The translations under genes and the position numbers were made by a program. Under the pieces are notes generated by a model, which was given only the letters and a program-made list of their open reading frames with translations, was not told the origin of the DNA and ran no database searches. Below, piece after piece: positions 56,247 to 64,000 of a stretch of 64,000 bases of DNA. Every line of letters begins with the position of its first letter. Within the stretch, counting starts at the first letter, position 1. Source of the DNA: Pseudomonas sp. dw_612 (GTDB lineage Bacteria; Pseudomonadota; Gammaproteobacteria; Pseudomonadales; Pseudomonadaceae); contig NZ_JAAVVC010000009.1 of assembly GCF_018449725.1 (NCBI RefSeq), positions 124,001 to 188,000 on the forward strand. The letters run 5' to 3'.

Positions 56247-57975
56247 CTCGACAGCACACCTGATCGACCGAATCTGGCAACACCTACTGAGTTACGTCCC
56301 GTCCACGGATGTGGTGGCGAAGTACCGCGACCAATGGCTGACGATTGCCGAAATACCTACCGCCCGATTCGTCATCTTCGGTGCTTACGATGCTGGCAAA
56401 AGTAGCTTGTTGAAGCGGTTGTTGGTCGATTCCGGTAGTCCGGTGCCTGATTGGGTTGTGATCAGTGCTCGACGTGAAACGTTCGAAAGTGCAGAAACCC
56501 GCGCGGGTTCCATCACCTTTATTGATACGCCTGGCTTGGGAAGCGGTAACGCTGAGCATGACACGATAACCCGCAAGACACTGCAGCTTGCTGACGCCTA
56601 CATCTGGGTAATGCCACCGCAACTCGTTACTTCTGGCCAGTCTGATTATGTCTCACTGATCAGTGGTAGGTTCTTTCACCCGAAACTGCCAGCTACCGCG
56701 CTGAAAGGCGTGACCGTTGCTGTCATCTCCCGCATGGACGAAGCAGGGGTGGATCCCGGCGACAGTCCGGATGGCTATGCAGGCCAGGTTGAGAAAAAGC
56801 TGCAAGAGCTTGCCAGTATGCTCTCCAAGGATGACTTGGCAAAAAACGTTGCGGTGGTTCATTGCGTCGTGGCCGACCCGTATCAAATTGTTGGCAACAT
56901 GTCTGATCCAGATAGAAGCATGTATGACATTGGCCGGGACTGGGACGGAATTGCCGCTCTTGAAACGACGCTCCATAGCTTGGAAAAAGACAAGCCACGC
57001 TTACGCGAGCTTTCGGGACTGCGTTTTGTGTATTCGATAGCCGCAGAGCTGGAAGAGGCGGTGCGGGCCCAGTCGGGTGTTCTGAAGTTGCAAGCAGAGC
57101 GGTTTGACAATGACTCGCAACGGTACGCGTTGTTTAGCCAAAGGCTACAAAACCAAGCGGCCCACGCTGAGATGGACTTGAGAGGCCGGATCGAAGAAGC
57201 GCTTCGCCCCACCGCACAGGCAGATCTGGAGGACATACACAGGGTGCTGGAGCAATTGGAGGCTACGCTTGCTGAAACTATCGGGCTGTGGGCGACGGAC
57301 AGCACCTCAACACTGCAGAGACTGGCGCAGGAAATAGAACTTGAAATTCGTGAGTCCAATAGCCGGCTGGACATCGGCAGCCTGTTAAATAAGGAGGGGT
57401 TTGCGGCCCAGGCTTCCAATAAAGAAGGGGCTGAGTCGGGGTCTTTCTCCCAGCACAGCAAGCGCTTGTTCGGTTTCCTTCCTGTGCTCGGCCAGTCTGT
57501 AAAAAAGTTAGCTGAGTCTGACATTGGAATGTCGATCGAGGAGGCGCGTGTCAAGCTCGGGGAGCTTGTCGGTTTGACCGGGGACGAATTGAAGGACGCA
57601 ATCGCCAAAATCTTTAAGTCAAAGGAGGCAATGGAAAAGGCAAGCAGCTACGTGCGCTGGACTTCGGCGATTACTGCATTGGCTCCGCTTGTCACAGAAC
57701 TGGCGTCTGTAGGCACTGACCTGCTGCAGCAGCATTTAAGTCAACAGCAGATTGAAGCGGGAATCCAAAAGCGCGAATCGCTCCAAAGACAGCTTGATAA
57801 GAATATAGGTCTTATTCGGGAGCAGGCTTTGCGCTTGTACACGGATTCAAGCCGCGCCTTGGATCAACAATTGCTGGCACGTCAGCAGGAGTGCGTCGAA
57901 GCTAAGCAGGAAGTGCTGGATCAGCGCCTACAGGCTGAAACCTTTCTTACAGGGCTAACAGCTTTGCTCGACTGA
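56227..57975 (+). CDS. Second dynamin-like GTPase
   Basis: 582 residues from ATG 56227 inside the end of the previous gene. G1 FGAYDAGKSSLLKRLL (~50), G3 FIDTPGLGSG (~98) and VAVISRMDEAG as G4. Long coiled-coil segments follow (~270-400), then a C-terminal hydrophobic helix pair (ITALAPLVTELASVG). Paired dynamin-like proteins usually assemble as heteromers. The overlap with the upstream gene indicates coupled translation, giving three GTPase modules in one unit. Confidence 0.8.
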   Translation: MEANLSNSTAHLIDRIWQHLLSYVPSTDVVAKYRDQWLTIAEIPTARFVIFGAYDAGKSSLLKRLLVDSGSPVPDWVVISARRETFESAETRAGSITFIDTPGLGSGNAEHDTITRKTLQLADAYIWVMPPQLVTSGQSDYVSLISGRFFHPKLPATALKGVTVAVISRMDEAGVDPGDSPDGYAGQVEKKLQELASMLSKDDLAKNVAVVHCVVADPYQIVGNMSDPDRSMYDIGRDWDGIAALETTLHSLEKDKPRLRELSGLRFVYSIAAELEEAVRAQSGVLKLQAERFDNDSQRYALFSQRLQNQAAHAEMDLRGRIEEALRPTAQADLEDIHRVLEQLEATLAETIGLWATDSTSTLQRLAQEIELEIRESNSRLDIGSLLNKEGFAAQASNKEGAESGSFSQHSKRLFGFLPVLGQSVKKLAESDIGMSIEEARVKLGELVGLTGDELKDAIAKIFKSKEAMEKASSYVRWTSAITALAPLVTELASVGTDLLQQHLSQQQIEAGIQKRESLQRQLDKNIGLIREQALRLYTDSSRALDQQLLARQQECVEAKQEVLDQRLQAETFLTGLTALLD

Positions 57976-58637
57976 CCCCAACATCGTCGTATGCACAACG
58001 CACCAGCCGATCCGGGCCTAAACTCCTGATTGTTCGTGCTCAGATTGTGTGCCGCTGGATGGTAACGCGGCATAGCGTTGAGAATACCCCTGCGCTTCTG
58101 TAGTTTTGGTGAGCTAGCGCACTATCCTGCAGAGGGCAGAGACACCAGATGAGTCGGCCTCGATGAGGCGTACAGTCCTTTATTCTTCTTCGCTTACCCA
58201 GCTTCGTTAAGTGAGCGGCGACCGTCACTTTGATAATAGGAGCCTAGCTGCTGCGTGCCCCTGGTCGAAACATCTCCATTCGCGACATCGAAAACGTCTC
58301 GCTACAACTTGGATCCCTGCTGCTTCACTCCAAACAAATAGAACACTCGATCCGACCGGGTAGATTTCAAAGGCGGTATGTGGCGACGTTCGACGTTCAA
58401 CCAACCTTGCTCATTCGCTGACAAAGCAAATCAGCAGATTTGGTCGGGGAACGCCATTTTCTGAAAAGTCATTACGTTTAGCTGCAACTGCTAGTGATCT
58501 CCCCCCAGCGACGACTTACTCAGTGCAGGGCCTGCGAAAATTCTGTTTTGTGCCTTCTCTTGATGCAAAGGCCGAATCTGGCATCCGCCTCTCAGTGATG
58601 ACATTATCTCGCCATCTATAAATATCGCTGGTGGAGA
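57976..58637. other. Intergenic region between dynamin and McrBC genes
   Basis: 660 bases with no supported gene. A block near 58038 (TTCGTGCTCAGATTGTGTGCC) resembles one before the dynamin gene near 52296 (TCCGTGCTCAAATTACGCGCC); this could be a repeated boundary or promoter. GGAG precedes the McrB-like ATG. Confidence 0.35.
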
Positions 58638-60905
58638 ATGGACTTGCTGGATCTTAAGGATGACGAACAGCTCAGGGCTGCATGTATTAGCCTCCAAGAG
58701 CAGGTAATGTCCTTGGCGGGGAATCAAAGCTGGATCACCGAATTTCAAAAATGGTTGGTGCGTGTCAGGGATGTGTCTCATGAGGAGTTCCTAAGCAATG
58801 ATTTCCAACTGGCGATCTGGGACACCGAGGCTGTTTCGGCAACAGGCATGGGGCGCATCAACATTTCTGCGGTCGCCGAAGATTCGGCAATCGCAGAGAG
58901 CCTCTGGCAACTGAAGCAAAAGTATTCGCAGACCCGGGATCCTGCTGAGAATGAGATCCTCATCGCTGACGCCTGGGCTCAAATTGCCTCCACAGTTGCT
59001 GGGCTGACCAAACGAAACCCTCGACTTAAGATGTACCGCGTCTTCGCGTTGCTTTGTCCAGGTGCTTTCACGTCGATAGCGCATCATAGAAAACTGCGCG
59101 AGCTGGCTCATGCCTTGGGGCTTCCACTGAGCGGTCAGAGGCGTCATTTGCACCGACTCGTATTGAACCGGTTAAATGAAGTGCTGGGTGAAGTGGCTGA
59201 CGTTTATTCCAGAGAGGGCGTCTCACGTTTGACGTTGCCTTGGCTAATGTTCGTCAACTATGTTCAGAACCCAGAAGGCGAAGCCACCGAAATATCCGAT
59301 CTGGAGACAGGTGACGAAGTACTTAAGCCCTTGCCTCCTGAGAGGAGGAGGCGCGGTCTGCTGGCGATTGGCGGAGGCACAGCCACCATTCAAAGCATGA
59401 TCGACTTTGCAACAGATGGATGCACTCGTGAGGACTTCATCCAACACTTGCAATCGATCAGCCCTCAATCAAAAACGTCGACTTGCAACACTCAGCTGAA
59501 CGCTCTGATTGCCGAATGGGGGGTGCTGCGTGCCAACGCAAATAACCTGCAATTAACACCCCGCGGCGAAGCGTTCCTCGAGTCGGGTGATCCAGATGAG
59601 ATCATTGACTGGATGATCACCCGCATCTTGGGGTTTGACTATTTGCTAGCGGCATTGCGTGACCTACCGTTATCCAACCGTGATGCCATCCTCACACTCA
59701 GAAAGGCGAATCCTGGATGGACGTCTGACTTTGCTCCCTCAGCAATTATTAGTTGGTTCAGGTACCTTGATCTGGCCACGATCTACGAGAAAGTGCTCAG
59801 CCTCACCGAAAGGGGTAGGCAGTGGGTTAATCGCATTCACTGGGAGCCCAAGGGCCTTGCGAGCATTCCAGGTATCAGCCCGTCCTTGGCTCAAGTACCG
59901 CCATTACAGCTCGATATCGAAATTGAGAGGCCGAAGCTAGGCGCTCTGATTGCCCGATTTGATCAAGAGTTTCGATTTCCAGAAGAGCTGATCGGACAAC
60001 TTGATGCTGGATTGTGGGGGCATCCGAGGCGTCATTTCGCGGTGCTCACAGGCTTAAGCGGTGCGGGAAAGACGCAACTTGCCCGTAACTATGCGCTGAG
60101 TCTGTGGCAGGACGATCCCGAGCCAAGTGAAGGGTTGCTGATCGTGCCTGTCCAGCCAGGCTGGCACGACTACTCGAGTCTACTGGGTTACGTTAATCCG
60201 CTGGAATCAGACGCGTATGTGCGTACCGGCGTTCTGGATTTCCTCCTGCAGGCAAGCGCAAACCCGACGAAGCCTTACACACTCGTTCTTGATGAAATGA
60301 ACCTCTCTCATCCGGAACAATATCTGGCGCCTCTGCTTTCAGCGATGGAGACCGGCGAAACAATCATTTTTCACGGTCAAGTCGACGAGATTGATGGTGT
60401 ACCTCCGGGTATTCCCTATCCGAGCAACCTCGTGATCATCGGCACTGTGAACATGGACGAGACCACTCATGGATTGAGCGACAAGGTGCTGGATCGAGCA
60501 TCTGTGATCGAATTTTGGGACATTGAGGTCAGAGCATTTCCTGGCTGGCAGAAGAGCTCGCTTGAGGATGAACATATTTCAATCGTCAGAAATCTCATGT
60601 CCTCACTCATGGATGTGCTTCGTCCAGCACGACTGCATTTCGGGTGGCGCACGCTCAGCGACGTGATCGGCTATCTGCAGCAAACACAGGCAGGTGGTGT
60701 CATCGAGTTCTCGCGCGCACTCGACCATGCCATTTATTCGAAGATACTCCCCAAGTTGCGCGGTGAAGACAGCCCTCGACTTCAGGAGGTCTTCACATTG
60801 CTCCATACCACGCTCAAACAAGCGGGGTTGGGAATGTCGATGCGCAAGGTCAAAGAAATGGCCGACGACCTGGCTCACTCCGGCTCGACCAGATTCTGGC
60901 GGTAA
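58638..60905 (+). CDS. McrB-like AAA+ GTPase/ATPase
   Basis: 755 residues. The C-terminal ~300 residues are the AAA+ motor: Walker A VLTGLSGAGKTQLARNYA (~475), Walker B YTLVLDEMNLSHPEQY (~550) and the McrB-type sensor loop VIIGTVNMDETTHGLSDK (~600). The N-terminal 450 residues hold a helical part and at least two winged-helix-like segments (LTPRGEAFLESG and LTERGRQWVNR) that would recognise nucleic acid. In type IV restriction, McrB translocates on modified DNA and activates the McrC nuclease. The next gene starts 3 bases after its stop. Confidence 0.85.
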   Translation: MDLLDLKDDEQLRAACISLQEQVMSLAGNQSWITEFQKWLVRVRDVSHEEFLSNDFQLAIWDTEAVSATGMGRINISAVAEDSAIAESLWQLKQKYSQTRDPAENEILIADAWAQIASTVAGLTKRNPRLKMYRVFALLCPGAFTSIAHHRKLRELAHALGLPLSGQRRHLHRLVLNRLNEVLGEVADVYSREGVSRLTLPWLMFVNYVQNPEGEATEISDLETGDEVLKPLPPERRRRGLLAIGGGTATIQSMIDFATDGCTREDFIQHLQSISPQSKTSTCNTQLNALIAEWGVLRANANNLQLTPRGEAFLESGDPDEIIDWMITRILGFDYLLAALRDLPLSNRDAILTLRKANPGWTSDFAPSAIISWFRYLDLATIYEKVLSLTERGRQWVNRIHWEPKGLASIPGISPSLAQVPPLQLDIEIERPKLGALIARFDQEFRFPEELIGQLDAGLWGHPRRHFAVLTGLSGAGKTQLARNYALSLWQDDPEPSEGLLIVPVQPGWHDYSSLLGYVNPLESDAYVRTGVLDFLLQASANPTKPYTLVLDEMNLSHPEQYLAPLLSAMETGETIIFHGQVDEIDGVPPGIPYPSNLVIIGTVNMDETTHGLSDKVLDRASVIEFWDIEVRAFPGWQKSSLEDEHISIVRNLMSSLMDVLRPARLHFGWRTLSDVIGYLQQTQAGGVIEFSRALDHAIYSKILPKLRGEDSPRLQEVFTLLHTTLKQAGLGMSMRKVKEMADDLAHSGSTRFWR

Positions 60906-60908
60906 ACA

Positions 60909-62513
60909 ATGTCGATCATCTTGCAGGTAGAGCAGGGGGATGCTCGATTTGACGTGCACCCAAATCAGTTGAACCCAGGTTTCATGGAGAGGAAGGCTTA
61001 TCGTTTTACCCCGCTTGAAGGCTTTTGCTTCTACATTGATGACGTCTTGATCGAGACGGTCGACCAAAACGGGGCGTGTGCGTGGTTATGGTCGCCAGGC
61101 TTTTATGCAGGAGAGGTCGCGGCAGAGCTTCTGGATGACCAGGGGCGGACTGCCGCCAGTTTCCGGCTGGACGTCTCAGCTGCCGATAACAAGCTTGGAG
61201 GTCAGGAATTCACTGCCATGATTGAGGCAATTCTTGATTTCGACCCGGCTCTCGTTCTGGGCACAGAAGAGGCTCAATTTGGAATTGGCCATGATGGAGC
61301 ACTAACCAACCCGCATCTGCAGTACGCGAGGCTGAGACGCTACGGGGATCGGCTGCAGCGCGCGCTCAAGCAGATATCCCAGAGTCCGTTAACATCCTTG
61401 AAGAGCGATCGCATGTCGGTGAGTGCGCACACGGTCAAGCGGTTGGACTCTGCATCCGTGCGTAAGGCACTGAGAGGGCCAGCGGGGCAGGCACTCTTGC
61501 ATCCAGGTAGCACTCAGCGTCCGGCCTTGAACACTTTTCGATTTGAGGTCAACAGATCTTACGAGGAAGAGGACAATCCGGCGAATCAGGCCGTTGGACT
61601 TGTTCTCTTCGATGTCCTTAGACGTTGCCGGCAAGTGGTGAAGGGGCTTCAACATGCTGCTGCCACTGAGGTGGCCAGCGATACCCGATCAGCGTTGGCG
61701 CCAAGGCTCGTACGTCGAATCGCGTTCACCGAGTCGCTTGCTCGCAAGCTTGAACGGCTTCAACGCGCAAGACCTTTTTCCATCTTGACTGACAGACGTC
61801 TATCGGCCGCAGGATTGAATGCGATCTCTGCTCACCCTGTATATGCGCGAGCTTATCGGTTTGGTTGGTACGCGTTGCGTTCAGGATGGTTGGGAAAGGA
61901 TCCTGACGAGACGCTGTGGATCAGCCCAACATGGGAAATCTATGAGCGGTGGTGCTTTGTGACTGTAGTCTCACAGCTGCAACGTCAGTTCCCTGAACTC
62001 GTTTGGAGTCGTGAATATCAATCAGTGGGTTTAAAAGAAATCCTGTGGAGGGGAAAAGCGGCTGATATCACCGTTGAGGCGTGTTACCAAGTCCGATGCC
62101 CCGCGATCGATCAAGCTGCGCACCGCGGTTTTCAAAGCTTATCGCGAGAACGATGTCCGGATATCGTTGTGACTTTGGAATCGCCATGGGGGAAGCGCTT
62201 CTTGGTTTTCGACGCGAAGTATCGCAGCGCCCGCTCCAGCGTCCTGGACGCGATGGAGTCAGCGCACATTTATCACGATTGTCTCCGCTGGAAGGGCATA
62301 AAGCCTGACACTTCATTGCTTCTTATCCCAAGGGCAGACGAGGTTACGCTGCTGGCCAGCCCGACCTACCACTCGGACTATGGGATCGGAGCTTGGCAAA
62401 TCGGGGCTGAATCAGAAGGTGAGGCGTTGGGGGTTGAACTCAAACGAATTCTAACGTCAATACCTATTGCGGCGGCTCAGCTACAGTCAGGCGCTACTGG
62501 ATTGGCTTCGTAA
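60909..62513 (+). CDS. McrC-like nuclease with DUF2357-type N-terminus
   Basis: 534 residues from ATG 60909, directly after the McrB-like gene. The first ~300 residues look like a DUF2357 domain (GFCFYIDDVLIETV, PGFYAGEVAAELLD). The C-terminal nuclease has CPDIVVTLESPWGKRFLVFD then AKYR, the D...(D/E)xK signature, near residue 415. It is the effector that cleaves when activated by the McrB-like partner. This DUF2357-containing subclass has been linked to RNA- or phage-modified-DNA-targeting type IV systems; the target here is unknown. Confidence 0.82.
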   Translation: MSIILQVEQGDARFDVHPNQLNPGFMERKAYRFTPLEGFCFYIDDVLIETVDQNGACAWLWSPGFYAGEVAAELLDDQGRTAASFRLDVSAADNKLGGQEFTAMIEAILDFDPALVLGTEEAQFGIGHDGALTNPHLQYARLRRYGDRLQRALKQISQSPLTSLKSDRMSVSAHTVKRLDSASVRKALRGPAGQALLHPGSTQRPALNTFRFEVNRSYEEEDNPANQAVGLVLFDVLRRCRQVVKGLQHAAATEVASDTRSALAPRLVRRIAFTESLARKLERLQRARPFSILTDRRLSAAGLNAISAHPVYARAYRFGWYALRSGWLGKDPDETLWISPTWEIYERWCFVTVVSQLQRQFPELVWSREYQSVGLKEILWRGKAADITVEACYQVRCPAIDQAAHRGFQSLSRERCPDIVVTLESPWGKRFLVFDAKYRSARSSVLDAMESAHIYHDCLRWKGIKPDTSLLLIPRADEVTLLASPTYHSDYGIGAWQIGAESEGEALGVELKRILTSIPIAAAQLQSGATGLAS

Positions 62514-62873
62514 GCCATTTCGTCTCCAGTCTGAGTGCAAATTTCTGTCGGCTCCTGTGAGCTCTCAGAACTGGATACGGAGTGTCTATTGAGTTTAACC
62601 GCCGATAAGTGCCACTACCGGCGGGCAACGGTGCGATTGCTGGAGTGGTTGTACGACCAGGTGACCAAGCGCCACTATGATCAGCCGCCACGCTAAGCGC
62701 AAGCTGAGTAAGAGGATGTCAAGCTTGTTTTTCTGGTTCCATTATCGAGCATCCGAAGCGTTGCGCGAGTGCACGGCAGCTAACTTCTCGAAACGGCGGA
62801 AATGTCGCGCAGAACGATTCGTGCAATGTGATTCAGCTACACGGCGGACGACATTGAGCAACGGCTTGATGAG
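62514..62873. other. Gene-free stretch before the right recombinase remnant
   Basis: 360 bases. A short plus-strand frame near 62590-62695 (SLTADKCHYRRATVRLLEWL) is protein-like but has no start signal and stops after ~35 codons. It may be debris. Confidence 0.35.
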
Positions 62874-63233
62874 TTAACGGGTGCCGCGCGAGTGGCCAAG
62901 CACGGTTAATGAGTATCTACGGATGCTCCGAATGCGGCAACGTTTCAAGACACACACGGCCTGCCCACGCGGCCAAGCCGCCAAACGACATTCCGGCATC
63001 CGCGTACCCAGCGCCGACTTCACATCCTTCAAGCGCACATAGCTCATCAGCCTCTTGCTGTCCCAACCATTGGCAGGCGTCCAGATCGCGAAGCCTTGCG
63101 TCATCGAGTGGCGGCTATACAACTCCGCTGGCAATCCTGCCTCTTTGAAAATTCGGCGCAGCACAGGGATCAGGCTATGCGGTTGCATGGCTTTACCTGA
63201 CAGATTGCCACAGCGATCAATCCACTGGAACAC
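62874..63233 (-). pseudogene. C-terminal remnant of a tyrosine recombinase (right)
   Basis: VLRRIFKEAGLPAELYSRHS MTQGFAIW aligns with the left remnant, but HSMR has become HSMT, so the second catalytic arginine is lost. After KDVKSALG the frame shifts; the other frame reads YADAGMSFGGLAAWAGR with the catalytic tyrosine position. Upstream it retains more of the catalytic domain (FQWIDRCGNLSGKAM) than the left copy. It is inactive. Confidence 0.8.
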
Positions 63234-63490
63234 CGGGCCTTTCCCGAGCCCGGCAACTGTTATCCAGTTGATATGGGCCTCCAGTCAAGTTGCTGCCACC
63301 AGTCCTTTGAGAGCCGGATAAGGAACCATTTGGTATGTCGCTTCGTCACGACCCCCGGCAAGCGATCGGTAATCGAGTAGCCTTCTGCGGTGTTTCGTGG
63401 CATATAGCTAGCACGCACAGGGAGGGTGCCGGCCAGTATGGCGCTGCAAAAACTCGCTCCCTGCCACTGAACCAGGATGGGGACAGCGCT

Positions 63491-64000
63491 GTGTACCTTT
63501 CGGCATTGAAAATCGAAAACTTCCGCCAGTTCGGCCATGGCGATCATGCATTGAACATCCAGTTCAACGAAGGCGTGACTGCACTCGTCGGCGAAAACGA
63601 CGCGGGCAAAACCGCGGTCATCGATGCAATCCGTTACGTGTTGCAAACACGGGATGCCGAGTACCTTCGGCTGCAGATTGAGGACTTCCACATCGCCAGC
63701 GTTGGCACTCAAGCGGAGACCATCACGCTCAGATGCACCTTGGAAGGACTTAGCTCCTCGGAACTAGGTGCTTTCGCTGAGTATGTGACCTACACCAATG
63801 ACATGGCCCGCCTGTATGTGCACTGGTCAGCTCGCCGCGTTGTTGCCTCGGCCTCAACCCGCAAATGGGTGGATATCTCGGTTCGCTCGGGGGAAAAAGG
63901 CGAAGGCCCGTCTCTGGACGTGGGCGTAAGGCAACTGCTCGCCACTGCGTACCTTAAACCGCTGCGCGACGCAGAGCGGGAGATGTCCCCGGGCCGGAAT
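63491..64000 (+). CDS. OLD-family ATP-dependent nuclease, 5' part (cut by window end)
   Basis: The frame is open from the chosen GTG 63491 (AGGATGGGGA upstream) to the window edge, 170 codons. It starts VYLSALKIENFRQFG and has Walker A TALVGENDAGKTAVIDAIRY, the N-terminal half of the OLD ABC-type ATPase, then TAYLKPLRDAEREM. The TOPRIM nuclease would lie beyond the window. OLD-family members include phage-defence nucleases such as GajA. Whether a GajB- or RecB-like partner follows cannot be seen. Confidence 0.8.
   Translation, partial: MYLSALKIENFRQFGHGDHALNIQFNEGVTALVGENDAGKTAVIDAIRYVLQTRDAEYLRLQIEDFHIASVGTQAETITLRCTLEGLSSSELGAFAEYVTYTNDMARLYVHWSARRVVASASTRKWVDISVRSGEKGEGPSLDVGVRQLLATAYLKPLRDAEREMSPGRN

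Noticed and set aside
56883-57608. 241-codon antisense ORF inside the second dynamin-like gene
   Set aside because: Ser-rich antisense translation opposite a well-supported GTPase gene.
63260-63712. 150-codon minus-strand ORF upstream of the right recombinase remnant
   Set aside because: Part of it overlaps the OLD-family gene in antisense. The remainder (YSITDRLPGVVTKRHTKW) looks somewhat protein-like and could be older debris, but I cannot place it.
1-64000. CRISPR arrays, rRNA and intact tRNA genes
   Set aside because: No regularly spaced direct repeats and no cloverleaf or rRNA-like sequence were found by eye.

Overview
The window looks like an accessory (genomic-island) segment of a Pseudomonas chromosome. 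That assignment is an inference from the general character of the proteins and codon use; no housekeeping marker, rRNA or tRNA gene is present. Almost nothing here is core metabolism. The content is a dense series of small, mostly independent loci of the kind found in bacterial defence and conflict islands: P-loop NTPases, nucleases, HEPN-like and RES proteins, a reverse transcriptase, a caspase-like protease, dynamin-like GTPases and McrBC. These are mixed with recombinase and insertion-sequence debris and many broken genes.

Layout. 0.3-9.4 kb: a histidine phosphatase fused to a C-terminal domain, a ~1,447-codon NTPase/nuclease interrupted by an in-frame TAG with a frameshifted overlapping partner, a DUF900 hydrolase, and a frameshifted unknown gene. 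9.4-13.8 kb: two exonuclease remnants flank three unknown genes and a truncated nucleotidyltransferase. 13.9-21.7 kb: RES-domain protein, a small convergent ORF, PPP phosphatase, a TPR-tailed protein, DUF3800, an IMPase-family phosphatase, and an amber-interrupted gene. 21.8-25.5 kb: a decayed IS5-type element with intact ends, then an ATPase/HNH pair resembling Septu (PtuAB). 25.6-33.2 kb: a badly broken CoiA/DUF6035-like gene, a HEPN-zinc-ribbon protein, small unknown genes, then a minus-strand run with a HEPN/DUF3644-like protein, a WYL-like protein and a DUF262-like protein.

33.7-36.1 kb holds a HEPN protein, a strong compound hairpin and a reverse transcriptase, which is the best candidate for an unusual system. 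36.2-40.6 kb is one giant nuclease-TPR-GreABC-PIN protein. 41.5-51.6 kb carries a UvrD/HelD-like helicase with an inserted nuclease-like segment, a caspase-like protease, a PD-(D/E)xK-like protein, a second CoiA/DUF6035-like pseudogene, a PIN-like protein and a broken zinc-finger/membrane gene. 51.8-63.2 kb is a cassette bounded by two decayed tyrosine-recombinase tails: a dynamin-like pair with three GTPase modules and an McrB/McrC pair. The window ends inside an OLD-family ATPase gene.

Two cross-cutting features stand out. A ~100-130-bp structured repeat occurs three times in the same orientation. Broken genes are numerous, most frameshifts are single-base changes in short homopolymers, and four breaks are in-frame TAG codons. 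Either the island is decaying, or part of this reflects consensus errors in the sequence.
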